Source: Lachnospiraceae bacterium (GTDB lineage Bacteria; Bacillota; Clostridia; Lachnospirales; Lachnospiraceae). Taken from it: 64,000 nucleotides of DNA. Below are positions 1-8,420 of this stretch, piece after piece. The DNA is taken from positions 1 through 64,000 of the forward strand of contig JAIKWO010000199.1 of the NCBI GenBank assembly GCA_024684675.1, in the 5' to 3' direction. A program made the translations under genes and the position numbers. Position 1 is the stretch's first letter; every line of letters starts with the position of its first letter. Below the pieces are notes generated by a model, which saw only the letters and a program-made list of their open reading frames with translations, did not search any database and was not told the origin of the DNA.

Positions 1-34
1 CAGAATCAGCATCGTTTGTTTTAATCTCTAACAA
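1..34 (-). CDS. ftsZ: Cell division protein FtsZ, N-terminus only (runs off the window)
   Basis: Reverse strand from 34 reads TTG TTA GAG ATT AAA ACA AAC GAT GCT GAT = (M)LEIKTNDAD, typical of clostridial FtsZ N-termini. It lies directly downstream of ftsQ, and AAGGAGG sits about 8 nt before the TTG. Confidence 0.7.
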   Translation of the reverse strand, partial: MLEIKTNDADS

Positions 35-77
35 AGGTACTTCCTCCTTCATAGTCCCCTAAAGATCCATATACTTT

Positions 78-106
78 ATAATATTATCATTTGTCTAATT
101 ACGCAA
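78..106 (-). promoter_or_regulatory. Putative sigma-A promoter for ftsZ (TTGCGT-17 nt-TATTAT)
   Basis: Reverse complement of 101-106 is TTGCGT and of 78-83 is TATTAT, with a 17-nt spacer, in the ftsQ-ftsZ gap. Confidence 0.5.
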
Positions 107-155
107 CCGCTTTTTTGCCCATTTTTTTCAAGATTCCGCCGTCCGAAAATGGATG

Positions 156-881
156 TCAGTCATCCAATTCAAAGGTGATATTCTTCATCTCTTCCGAGTA
201 ATTATCCATGCGAAGAAGTCCCTTTTTTCCTTTGAGTTCGGGCAGAATGCTCTTCAATTTCAGGACCTTCTCACCGATGTTCTCGCCGGTTCCGAGGCTC
301 ACGCGCGCTTCACCGAACCAGAGCGTCTGATGCTTTGCTTTATCAAACGCAATACGATCCGCGCTGATCGAATATTTATTCATGAGCTTGGTAATATCCA
401 AAATGCTCTCAAAGATCACCGGGTCTTCAACCGGAAGAACTTCGCCCAATACAACGTGATCAAAGGAAAGCCCCGTTACAAGCGGGATCCCCTGCGTCAT
501 ATTCTCGCTGACTTCCACGACGATCCCGTCTTTGTCAAAATACATATACTTGCCAAGGTGTTCAATATAGCCGGCAAGCGCCTTCTCATAGACCATGATG
601 CGAATGGTATCGGGCGAAAGCACTTCAACGTTCATCGTCTGGATAAAAGGCACATTGTCAATTCCTTTGTCCTTGTACTTAAAGCGGAGATACAGGGAAT
701 TGTCACCCAAAGGCCCGTCCGTCACCATTTTGATGATCTGTTCATTTGTATAATGGATATTTCCTTCCACGTATACGGTCGTCACCTTATAGTGATGCAG
801 GATCAAAAATCCTACGAGAAAAAGAAGAGACGACGCGATCAATGCAGAAAGAAAGATGATCAGTTTCTTGTTCATACGCAC
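156..881 (-). CDS. ftsQ: FtsQ/DivIB-type cell division protein
   Basis: 241 aa with one N-terminal TM segment and a POTRA-like VTTVYVEGNIHYTNEQI. Located between ftsW and ftsZ. Confidence 0.8.
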   Translation of the reverse strand: MRMNKKLIIFLSALIASSLLFLVGFLILHHYKVTTVYVEGNIHYTNEQIIKMVTDGPLGDNSLYLRFKYKDKGIDNVPFIQTMNVEVLSPDTIRIMVYEKALAGYIEHLGKYMYFDKDGIVVEVSENMTQGIPLVTGLSFDHVVLGEVLPVEDPVIFESILDITKLMNKYSISADRIAFDKAKHQTLWFGEARVSLGTGENIGEKVLKLKSILPELKGKKGLLRMDNYSEEMKNITFELDD

Positions 882-891
882 ACATCATCCG

Positions 892-2034
892 TTAGGAAAA
901 ACGGATCGACTTGGACACATTCAGAACGAGACCGATCTCCGTCAAAAGGAACAAAACGGAAGATCCGCCGTAGCTGATGAACGGAAGCGAGATTCCCGTA
1001 TTGGGGATCACATTGGTTACAACGGCGATGTTCAGGATCACCTGGATCGCGATATGACCGAGCACACCGACGACCAAAAGCGCACCGAAAAAATCGGGAG
1101 CATTGTTCGCGATGACCATGAATCGCCAAATCATCAGAACAAACAGAAGGATCACGCAAGCTGCGCCAAACAGACCGAGCTCTTCACAGATGATGGAAAA
1201 GATCATGTCATTTTGCGCCTCCGGAATAAACCCCAGCTTCTGCATACTTTCACCGAGCCCCTTACCGAAGATCCCGCCGCTTCCGATCGCATATAGCGCC
1301 TGCAACGTTTGAAAGCCCTTGCCGGATGCGTATGCTTCCGGATTAAGCCATGCCAGTACACGCTCCCCGCGGAAACCCAAAGTCTCGGCATCCGCATGTG
1401 CGATCGTCAGAACCATCACGGTCGCAAGGCAGGCTCCAAGAAGTGTCATTGCCAAAAACTTCTTGTACTCAGGGCTTGCTACAAACAACATCAGAAAAGC
1501 GATACCCATAACAATGATCGCACTCGATAAGTTATCCGTGATCTTCCAGATAAAAAAAGCAATCGGCGCAGGAACGCCCAAGACGGTAAGAAATCCTTTC
1601 CAGCTCTTGATCGAATTGCCCATCTTGCAAACCATGCTTGCCAAAAACAGGATCATGCACAGCTTTGCGACTTCGGCAGGCTGCAAACGAAAACCGATAC
1701 CGAAATCCAGCCACCTTCTCGCGCCCTTTACTTCAACACCCATCGGTGAAAGAACTGCAAAAATCAAAACGACCGACAACACATATCCCGGGATTGCAAA
1801 ACGTTCCCAGAAGTGATAAGGCATATTGGCGACACCGATCATGACGATCACGCCAAGCGTTGTCGCAAGAAGCTGTTTTTTCAGATAATATGCTTCGTCA
1901 TTATAAGACATGCTGGATTCGTACGAACTCGTAGAATAGATCATGAGAAGTCCGAAGCCGAGCAAAAACAGCACGATAAAAAGAAGACTGTAATCAAAAT
2001 AATGATCCGCTTTTTTACGAAATCTCCCGTTCAA
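892..2034 (-). CDS. ftsW: FtsW/SEDS peptidoglycan polymerase
   Basis: Multi-TM SEDS protein with FGIGFRLQPAEVAKL, AQNDMIFSIICEELG and GISLPFISYGGSS. Confidence 0.92.
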   Translation of the reverse strand: MNGRFRKKADHYFDYSLLFIVLFLLGFGLLMIYSTSSYESSMSYNDEAYYLKKQLLATTLGVIVMIGVANMPYHFWERFAIPGYVLSVVLIFAVLSPMGVEVKGARRWLDFGIGFRLQPAEVAKLCMILFLASMVCKMGNSIKSWKGFLTVLGVPAPIAFFIWKITDNLSSAIIVMGIAFLMLFVASPEYKKFLAMTLLGACLATVMVLTIAHADAETLGFRGERVLAWLNPEAYASGKGFQTLQALYAIGSGGIFGKGLGESMQKLGFIPEAQNDMIFSIICEELGLFGAACVILLFVLMIWRFMVIANNAPDFFGALLVVGVLGHIAIQVILNIAVVTNVIPNTGISLPFISYGGSSVLFLLTEIGLVLNVSKSIRFS

Positions 2035-2037
2035 GGA

Positions 2038-3402
2038 TCAATCCTCCAGTTTGCCTACCAGTTCTTTGAACATACGTCCGCGTACTTCATAGTTAGGGAA
2101 CATGCCCCAGCTTGCGCAGGCCGGGGAAAGAAGGACATAGTCTCCCGCCACTGCGTTTTGGGCGCAGATCCGAACAACCTCTTCGAGGCTGTCCGCCATC
2201 ACGATATTCGTAAAGCCGTGCGCTCTTGCACAGTCGGCGATTTTTTCTCTTGTCTGTCCGAGAAGAACAAGAAGCTTCACTTTATCGCCAAAACTCTCGA
2301 TCCACTCATCATAAGTATTCTGCTTATCATATCCGCCTCCGATCAGGATCGTCGGTCCCGGCATCGCTTCCACCGCTTTGATCGCGGCATCCGGATTGGT
2401 TCCTTTGGAGTCGTTGTAATATGCAACGCCCTTCTTGGTCGCCACATATTCGATCCTGTGCTCGACCGCTTTAAATGTCTTCGTAACGGATACGATCGTC
2501 TCAAACGGCACACCCACAGCATGCGTCAGTGCCATGGCCGCCATTACGTTTTCAACATTGTGCTTGCCAAGGAGCATCATCTCTCGGATCTTCATGATCT
2601 CGATACTGATACCGCCTTCGGCAAAAAAGATCGCCTCGTCATCCGCCCAGAATCCGTCCTGAAGTACCCTCGCCGTACTGAAAAAGAGCGGCTTCACACC
2701 CTGCAAGTGCTCACCGAATGCCCTCGTATACGAATCTTCATAGTTCAGTACGCAAAAACTGCCGGCATCCTGATTCTTCATGATGCTCTCTTTTGCAGCA
2801 ACGTAGTTCTCCATCGTGTGATGGCGGTTTAGGTGATCCGGCGTAATATTCAGGATCGCAGACACGGTCGGCTTAAACGAATCGATCGTCTCTAGCTGGA
2901 AACTGCTGATCTCCGCAACCGTAACGGAATCTTCCGTTGTCTTCTCCGCCTCAAGTGTATACGGATTTCCGATATTACCGACAACAAACACACTCTTTGA
3001 ATGCGCCTTCATGATCTCACCGGTCAGCGCCGTTGTCGTCGTCTTCCCGTTCGTTCCCGTGATTGCGATCAGCTGTCCCTTTGAAAAAAGGTACCCCATC
3101 TCGATCTCACCGAGAAGCGGGATCTTCCGAGCCGCGAACTCTGCGGGAAGTCCGGTATCGACCGGAACGCCGGGACTCGGCACAACAAGCGTGATCTCGT
3201 TTTTGATTGCTTCCGGCAACTCACCTTTCAAAAGCTCCGGGCGCTCAGCTTCTTCAAACTTCTCTGCGACAGCGTTTAGATCAAGCTCTGCATTGCCATC
3301 AAACAGGTACACCTTTGCACCGGCATGGCGGAGAAGCCTCGATGCCGCCACACCACTGATACCGCATCCGATTACCAGCGCGGTTGTATTTTTAAAATCC
3401 AT
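2038..3402 (-). CDS. murD: UDP-N-acetylmuramoylalanine--D-glutamate ligase
   Basis: Mur ligase with GTNGKTTTTAL and NDSKGTNPDAAIKA. Confidence 0.94.
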   Translation of the reverse strand: MDFKNTTALVIGCGISGVAASRLLRHAGAKVYLFDGNAELDLNAVAEKFEEAERPELLKGELPEAIKNEITLVVPSPGVPVDTGLPAEFAARKIPLLGEIEMGYLFSKGQLIAITGTNGKTTTTALTGEIMKAHSKSVFVVGNIGNPYTLEAEKTTEDSVTVAEISSFQLETIDSFKPTVSAILNITPDHLNRHHTMENYVAAKESIMKNQDAGSFCVLNYEDSYTRAFGEHLQGVKPLFFSTARVLQDGFWADDEAIFFAEGGISIEIMKIREMMLLGKHNVENVMAAMALTHAVGVPFETIVSVTKTFKAVEHRIEYVATKKGVAYYNDSKGTNPDAAIKAVEAMPGPTILIGGGYDKQNTYDEWIESFGDKVKLLVLLGQTREKIADCARAHGFTNIVMADSLEEVVRICAQNAVAGDYVLLSPACASWGMFPNYEVRGRMFKELVGKLED

Positions 3403-3476
3403 TACAGGTTCCTTCCTTCTTAGTTAACATAATATTCCATTGATCGGGATCACTCCTCGCATACTGCGCAGGATAT

Positions 3477-4463
3477 CTATCTGCAAAACAGATAGATCGT
3501 CATGATCATAATCAGTAGCTGGATCATCGCAAAGCGCGTCACACACTGCGTATTGCTCCAGTTCTCCGTAAGGTTCTTCCGAACGTGGTCATGGAGCGGC
3601 GTGCGAATGCAGGAGAGAAAATCCTTTTTCTTCGTCAGCTTGATCATGGAAACCTTAAAAAGGCCCAGACCGCCGTCCAGCGCAAGTACAAGTGCAAACG
3701 GGAAATACAACAGAATATGTCCGCTCTTAAGTGCCGTAATACAAATGAAAATCCCCATCGCTCGGCTTCCGGCATCTCCCATCATCAGAATGCTCGGGCC
3801 GGCATTATACCACAGATACGCAGCAATACATGCGATAAAGAATACAACAAGATAACGGAATCCGTGCATGTTCACAAACGCATCGTCGGCAAGCAAAAAG
3901 CCAAACAATGTAATGATCGTAAGCGTACCGGACAGTCCGTCCACGCCGTCCGCGCAGTTCGTTACATTGATGGAGACAAAGCAAAGGCCGAGCACGATGA
4001 TCGCCATCAGCCAGATCGGCAGGATGATCCGATACTGCATGAATCCGAATGTCGTTCCGTTGCAATATATATAGGTAAACGCCAAAAGCGCCGATACCGT
4101 AAAGTCAAGAAGTCCTTTGCGAAGACGACTCCAAGGCTTTGTCGCACGGTCGTCAAAATAACCTGTCAGCATCTCAACGAATATCAGAACCAGATAGATG
4201 AGAAGCTCGACCATATAGCCGAAAGACATGCGAAAGATCGGACTGAACAATAGCACCGTCAAAATAAAACCGATCACAAACAAAAGTCCTGCACCTCTGG
4301 GCTTACCCTTCGAAAGCTTTCCGTCAACGGCAAAGTCCCTGCCCTCGTCTGCCGGCAGCTTATGCATCAGAAATTTTGTCAGTAAAAAAGTGACAAGAAA
4401 GCCGAAAAACGCGCCGAATGCCATGCAGACATTGGGATATGCGCGCGTAATGAGTTGCACCAT
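3477..4463 (-). CDS. mraY: Phospho-N-acetylmuramoyl-pentapeptide transferase
   Basis: Multi-TM protein with NCADGVDGLSG and MGDAGSRAMG; dcw context. Confidence 0.9.
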   Translation of the reverse strand: MVQLITRAYPNVCMAFGAFFGFLVTFLLTKFLMHKLPADEGRDFAVDGKLSKGKPRGAGLLFVIGFILTVLLFSPIFRMSFGYMVELLIYLVLIFVEMLTGYFDDRATKPWSRLRKGLLDFTVSALLAFTYIYCNGTTFGFMQYRIILPIWLMAIIVLGLCFVSINVTNCADGVDGLSGTLTIITLFGFLLADDAFVNMHGFRYLVVFFIACIAAYLWYNAGPSILMMGDAGSRAMGIFICITALKSGHILLYFPFALVLALDGGLGLFKVSMIKLTKKKDFLSCIRTPLHDHVRKNLTENWSNTQCVTRFAMIQLLIMIMTIYLFCR

Positions 4464-4570
4464 ATGTATAATCTCCTTCCGGATTGACTATCAAAAGTCC
4501 ATAAAAAATCAACATATATTATAGTGCATTCTCGAATAGGAAGAAAGGGATTTTTGCTCTTTTCGAAAAA

Positions 4571-4632
4571 TTGGTTGCCTGCGCATATTTTCCTATGGTA
4601 TGCTTTTGTTGTTTAAAGCGTAAACGCTTTAA
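4571..4632 (+). promoter_or_regulatory. Putative promoter (TTGGTT-17-TATGGT) followed by a 20-bp palindrome, TTAAAGCG-TAAA-CGCTTTAA (4613-4632)
   Basis: Read directly upstream of the symporter ATG at 4663. The palindrome arms are perfect inverted 8-mers. Confidence 0.5.
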
Positions 4633-4662
4633 TGAAGAAAACTGTACGAAGAGAGGGAAACT

Positions 4663-6195
4663 ATGAAACTGATTCTACTGATCCTTTATTTTGCCGTGCT
4701 GATTGGCATCGGTATTTACTGCAGAAAGCATGCGACCGACGTAAACGGCTTCGTTCTGGGCGGGCGCAGTGTCGGCCCCTGGCTGACAGCTTTTGCCTAC
4801 GGTACATCCTACTTTTCCGCCGTTGTGTTCGTCGGCTATGCCGGTCAGTTCGGTTGGAAATACGGCATTGCCGCCACATGGGCAGGTCTCGGCAACGCGG
4901 CGATCGGCTCGCTCCTTGCCTGGCGTATTCTGGGAAGGCGCACCCGTATCATGACGCAACATCTGGACTCGGCAACGATGCCGCAGTTTTTCGCAAAGCG
5001 CTTTGGAAGCAAGCCTTTACAGATCGGTGCATCCGCGATCATCTTCATCTTTATGATCCCGTACACTGCTTCGCTTTATAACGGTCTATCCAGACTATTC
5101 GGTATGGCATTTGATATCGATTACACCGTTTGTATCATTCTGATGGCCGTTCTCACAGCGGTTTATGTGATCAGCGGCGGCTACATGGCAACGGCGATCA
5201 ACGACTTCATCCAGGGTATCATCATGCTATTCGGTATTGTGACGATCATCGTTGCTGTACTGAAAACGCAGGGCGGTCTCATGCAGGCGCTCGATTCGCT
5301 GGCGCGCGTATCCGATCCTTCCGTTTCCGATACACCCGGCATTTTCAACTCCTTCTTCGGACCGGATCCTATTAACCTCGGCTTCGTTGTCATCCTGACA
5401 TCGCTCGGTACATGGGGACTTCCGCAAATGGTACAGAAATTCTATGCGATCAAAGATGAACAGTCCATCAAGCTCGGAACCGTGATCTCTACGTTCTTCG
5501 CACTTGTGATCGCCGGCGGCAGCTATTTTCTCGGCGGTTTCGGCAGACTTTTCTCTGACCGCGTGGATGTTGCAACGGAAGGCTTTGATGCGATTATTCC
5601 CGCGATGCTTTCCGGGCTCTCACCGATCCTCATCGCACTCGTCGTGATCCTTGTTCTGTCCGCTTCCATGTCGACGCTGTCTTCTTTGGTCATCGCTTCA
5701 TCCTCAACGCTGACCATTGACTTTATTAAAGATAATGTCATCAAGGATATGAAGGACAAAGCACAAGTGCTGTGCATGCGCCTTTTGATCGTCGTTTTTA
5801 TCGCGATCTCTTCTATCCTTGCACTGATCCAGTACAAGAGCAGCATCACCTTTATCGCACAGCTCATGGGTATCTCCTGGGGTGCCATGGCAGGCGCGTT
5901 CCTCGCACCGTTCATGTATGCGCTCTACAGCAAACGCGTATCCAAAGCATCCTGTTGGGTTTGCTTTATCGGCAGCACCGTCCTCATGATCGCCAACATG
6001 ATCTGCAAGGACGCTTTCCCCGATTGGCTTAAATCCCCCATCAACGCAGGTGCGATCGCCATGCTTGCCGGTATCGTAATCGTTCCGATCGTCAGCCTCT
6101 TTACCAAGGCTCCCGACAAGGAACTCGTTGATGGCGCATTCGATTGCTACAACAAACGTGCAAGTGTACGCCAGCTGACAGCATTGGATGAATAA
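4663..6195 (+). CDS. Sodium:solute symporter family protein (PutP/SSS type)
   Basis: 510 aa, multi-TM, with LGGRSVGPWLTAFAYGTSYFSAVVFVGYAGQFGWKYG and TWGLPQMVQKFYAIKDE. Confidence 0.88.
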   Translation: MKLILLILYFAVLIGIGIYCRKHATDVNGFVLGGRSVGPWLTAFAYGTSYFSAVVFVGYAGQFGWKYGIAATWAGLGNAAIGSLLAWRILGRRTRIMTQHLDSATMPQFFAKRFGSKPLQIGASAIIFIFMIPYTASLYNGLSRLFGMAFDIDYTVCIILMAVLTAVYVISGGYMATAINDFIQGIIMLFGIVTIIVAVLKTQGGLMQALDSLARVSDPSVSDTPGIFNSFFGPDPINLGFVVILTSLGTWGLPQMVQKFYAIKDEQSIKLGTVISTFFALVIAGGSYFLGGFGRLFSDRVDVATEGFDAIIPAMLSGLSPILIALVVILVLSASMSTLSSLVIASSSTLTIDFIKDNVIKDMKDKAQVLCMRLLIVVFIAISSILALIQYKSSITFIAQLMGISWGAMAGAFLAPFMYALYSKRVSKASCWVCFIGSTVLMIANMICKDAFPDWLKSPINAGAIAMLAGIVIVPIVSLFTKAPDKELVDGAFDCYNKRASVRQLTALDE

Positions 6196-6234
6196 CAAAA
6201 TGGGCTCTTGGGGACGGGGTTAGCGGCTCATGTC

Positions 6235-6267
6235 AAAAGCCCTCCGGCGTTGCCGGAGGGCTTTTTT
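6235..6267. terminator. Bidirectional Rho-independent terminator
   Basis: AAAAGCCCTCCGGC-GTT-GCCGGAGGGCTTTTTT, between the convergent symporter and yerC genes. Confidence 0.9.
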
Positions 6268-6279
6268 ACTCACACGTAT

Positions 6280-6567
6280 TTACTTCTCATCCAGTACTCT
6301 CTGGATCACTTTGGAGATACAGCCGGTGCCGTATTTAAGCATTCGCTTCACGCGGCTAATCGTCGCTGTGCTGGCATTCGTCTTCTCCAGAATGTCCACA
6401 TATACCTTGTTCTGCATCAGCAGGGTGGCAACAGCGTAACGCTGCTCCAGCGCCGAGAGTTCCGTGACCGTACACATGTCTTCAAAGAACTTCTCGCATT
6501 CGTCAAGATCTTTCAGTTTGAGGACCGCCTTATAGAGATCCTTGCGATATCCGCTTTTGTCTTCCAT
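6280..6567 (-). CDS. TrpR-like YerC/YecD family DNA-binding protein
   Basis: 95 aa with LSALEQRYAVATLLMQNKVYVDILEKTNASTATISRVKRMLKYG. Confidence 0.85.
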   Translation of the reverse strand: MEDKSGYRKDLYKAVLKLKDLDECEKFFEDMCTVTELSALEQRYAVATLLMQNKVYVDILEKTNASTATISRVKRMLKYGTGCISKVIQRVLDEK

Positions 6568-6650
6568 GCTTTACCTCTTTAAACAATGAATAACTTTTGA
6601 TTCATTGTACGATATTTTTCAGACAGAAACAAGACTTGTACGGAATTTGA

Positions 6651-8312
6651 TCATCCCTTGTTCTCCTGCGCAACAAGCATATCTGCACCGAACATCTTAC
6701 GAAGCTTCGGCTTTTCGATCTTGCCGGTCGCATTACGCGGGATCTCTTGGAAAATGATCTCTTTCGGACGTTTGTATCGAGGAAGCTCCAAGCAAAAGTC
6801 TTCGAGTTCTTCCGCCGTACACTGCATACCCTCTTTGATCTCCACGATGGCCGCCGTCTTTTCTCCAAGGCGTCTGTCCGGAAGGCCGATCACAGCGCAG
6901 TCTTTGATCTTATCATAGCGGCGAAGGAAATCTTCGATCTGTACAGGATAAATATTCTCACCGCCGCTGACGATCACGTCTTTCTTGCGGTCTACCAGGA
7001 AAATAAATCCATCTTCGTCTACCATCGCCATATCGCCCGTATAGAGCCAGCCATCTTTCAAAACTTCTGCGGTCGCCTTCGGATCGTTATAATAGCATTC
7101 CATAACGCCGGGACCCTTTACGCAAAGCTCGCCGACATCACCATTCTTAACCGCCTGCCCGTTCTCATCGACAATCTTGCACTCCCAGCGATAACCGGGT
7201 ACACCGATCGCACCGACTTTGTGTGTATTCTCCATACCAAGATGCACGCAGCCCGGGCCTGTCGATTCGGAAAGACCGTAGTTGGTATCATAATCGTGAT
7301 TCGGGAAGTATTCTTTCCAACGCTTGATAAGCGAAGGCGGAACAGGCTGTGCACCGATGTGCATGAGTCTCCACCGTTCAAGATGATAATCGGACAGTTT
7401 GAGATCTCCCCGATCAAGTGCATCCAGAATATCCTGTGCCCACGGCACAAGAAGCCAGACGATCGTACAACGCTCATCCGATACCGTCTTTAAGATTGTC
7501 TCCGGTCTTGTACCCTTTAAGAGAACTGCCTTTGAACCGGCGACGAGACTCCCCATCCAATGAAACTTCGCACCGGTATGATAAAGCGGCGGAATACACA
7601 AAAAAGTATCCTTCCGTCCTGTTGCATGATGCTTCTGCTCCATCTCGGCAGCCTGCATAAGACTTCTGTGTTTATGCAGGATCGCTTTGGGAAAACCGGT
7701 CGTGCCGGAGGAAAAATAAATCGCCGCAAGGTCATCGTCCGTAAGCGGTATGTCAGGCTTTTGGCTGGAGCAATCGGAAACCAGCTCCATATAACTCTCG
7801 GCAAATGCCGGACAGTTATCGCCGACGTAGATCATCAACCGTCCCTTTGCAACTTTATCTGCGATCACTTCCATACGGCTGATGAACTGCGATCCGAAAA
7901 TGATCGCATCTACTTCAGCCAGCTCCACGCAGTACAAAATCTCATCCGAATCATATCGGAAGTTAAAAGGAACGGCGATGGCACCTGTCTTTAAGATTCC
8001 AAAATAAATGGGCAGCCATTCCAGGCAGTTGTACATCAGGATTGCAACTTTGTCGCCTTTCTTAATCCCTCTGCCAAGCAGCATGTTTGCTGCTCTGTTC
8101 GCTTTTTCTTCAAACACGCCCCAGGTGATCTCGCGTCTGAACGGTGTAAAAGAAGTCGGCTGGATCAGGTCAGATTCTTTCCAGGAAATACGCCTTGTAT
8201 CCTTTTCATCGGGATTCAATCCAACCAGCGCAACTTCATCACGGTATAGCTTTGCATTTCTTTCCAAAAAATCCGTTACCGGCACTTCTCTAGTCCTCAC
8301 TTTCACGCACAA
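6651..8312 (-). CDS. AMP-dependent acyl-CoA synthetase/ligase
   Basis: AMP-binding signature IYFSSGTTGFPKAILHKH, plus DTNYGLSESTG and YTGDMAMVDEDGFIFLVDRKKDVIVSGGENIYP. Confidence 0.88.
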   Translation of the reverse strand: MCVKVRTREVPVTDFLERNAKLYRDEVALVGLNPDEKDTRRISWKESDLIQPTSFTPFRREITWGVFEEKANRAANMLLGRGIKKGDKVAILMYNCLEWLPIYFGILKTGAIAVPFNFRYDSDEILYCVELAEVDAIIFGSQFISRMEVIADKVAKGRLMIYVGDNCPAFAESYMELVSDCSSQKPDIPLTDDDLAAIYFSSGTTGFPKAILHKHRSLMQAAEMEQKHHATGRKDTFLCIPPLYHTGAKFHWMGSLVAGSKAVLLKGTRPETILKTVSDERCTIVWLLVPWAQDILDALDRGDLKLSDYHLERWRLMHIGAQPVPPSLIKRWKEYFPNHDYDTNYGLSESTGPGCVHLGMENTHKVGAIGVPGYRWECKIVDENGQAVKNGDVGELCVKGPGVMECYYNDPKATAEVLKDGWLYTGDMAMVDEDGFIFLVDRKKDVIVSGGENIYPVQIEDFLRRYDKIKDCAVIGLPDRRLGEKTAAIVEIKEGMQCTAEELEDFCLELPRYKRPKEIIFQEIPRNATGKIEKPKLRKMFGADMLVAQENKG

Positions 8313-8362
8313 ACTTTTGTGCTTTTATGCTTTAACCCTTTATTCTACAAAAGTAGCATAAA

Positions 8363-8390
8363 GGCATCCATTCCGTCAAGAACGAATGCC
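8363..8390 (-). terminator. Putative terminator after the ftsI-like gene
   Basis: The minus strand forms GGCATTCGTTC-loop-GGAATGGATGCC (11-bp stem with two G-U wobbles), followed by a T-rich tract. Confidence 0.5.
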
Positions 8391-8420
8391 CGTTTCAGTT
8401 CACCTATAGATAGTCAAAAA

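Noticed and set aside
1813-2832. 339-aa plus-strand ORF
   Set aside because: Antisense to ftsW/murD; His/Arg-rich shadow translation.
6203-6234. TTGGGGACGGGGTTAGCGG as a REP/RAYT-type repeat fragment
   Set aside because: Resembles part of a GGGGACGG-type Firmicute repeat, but only one partial copy without a matching inverted arm was seen in this window.
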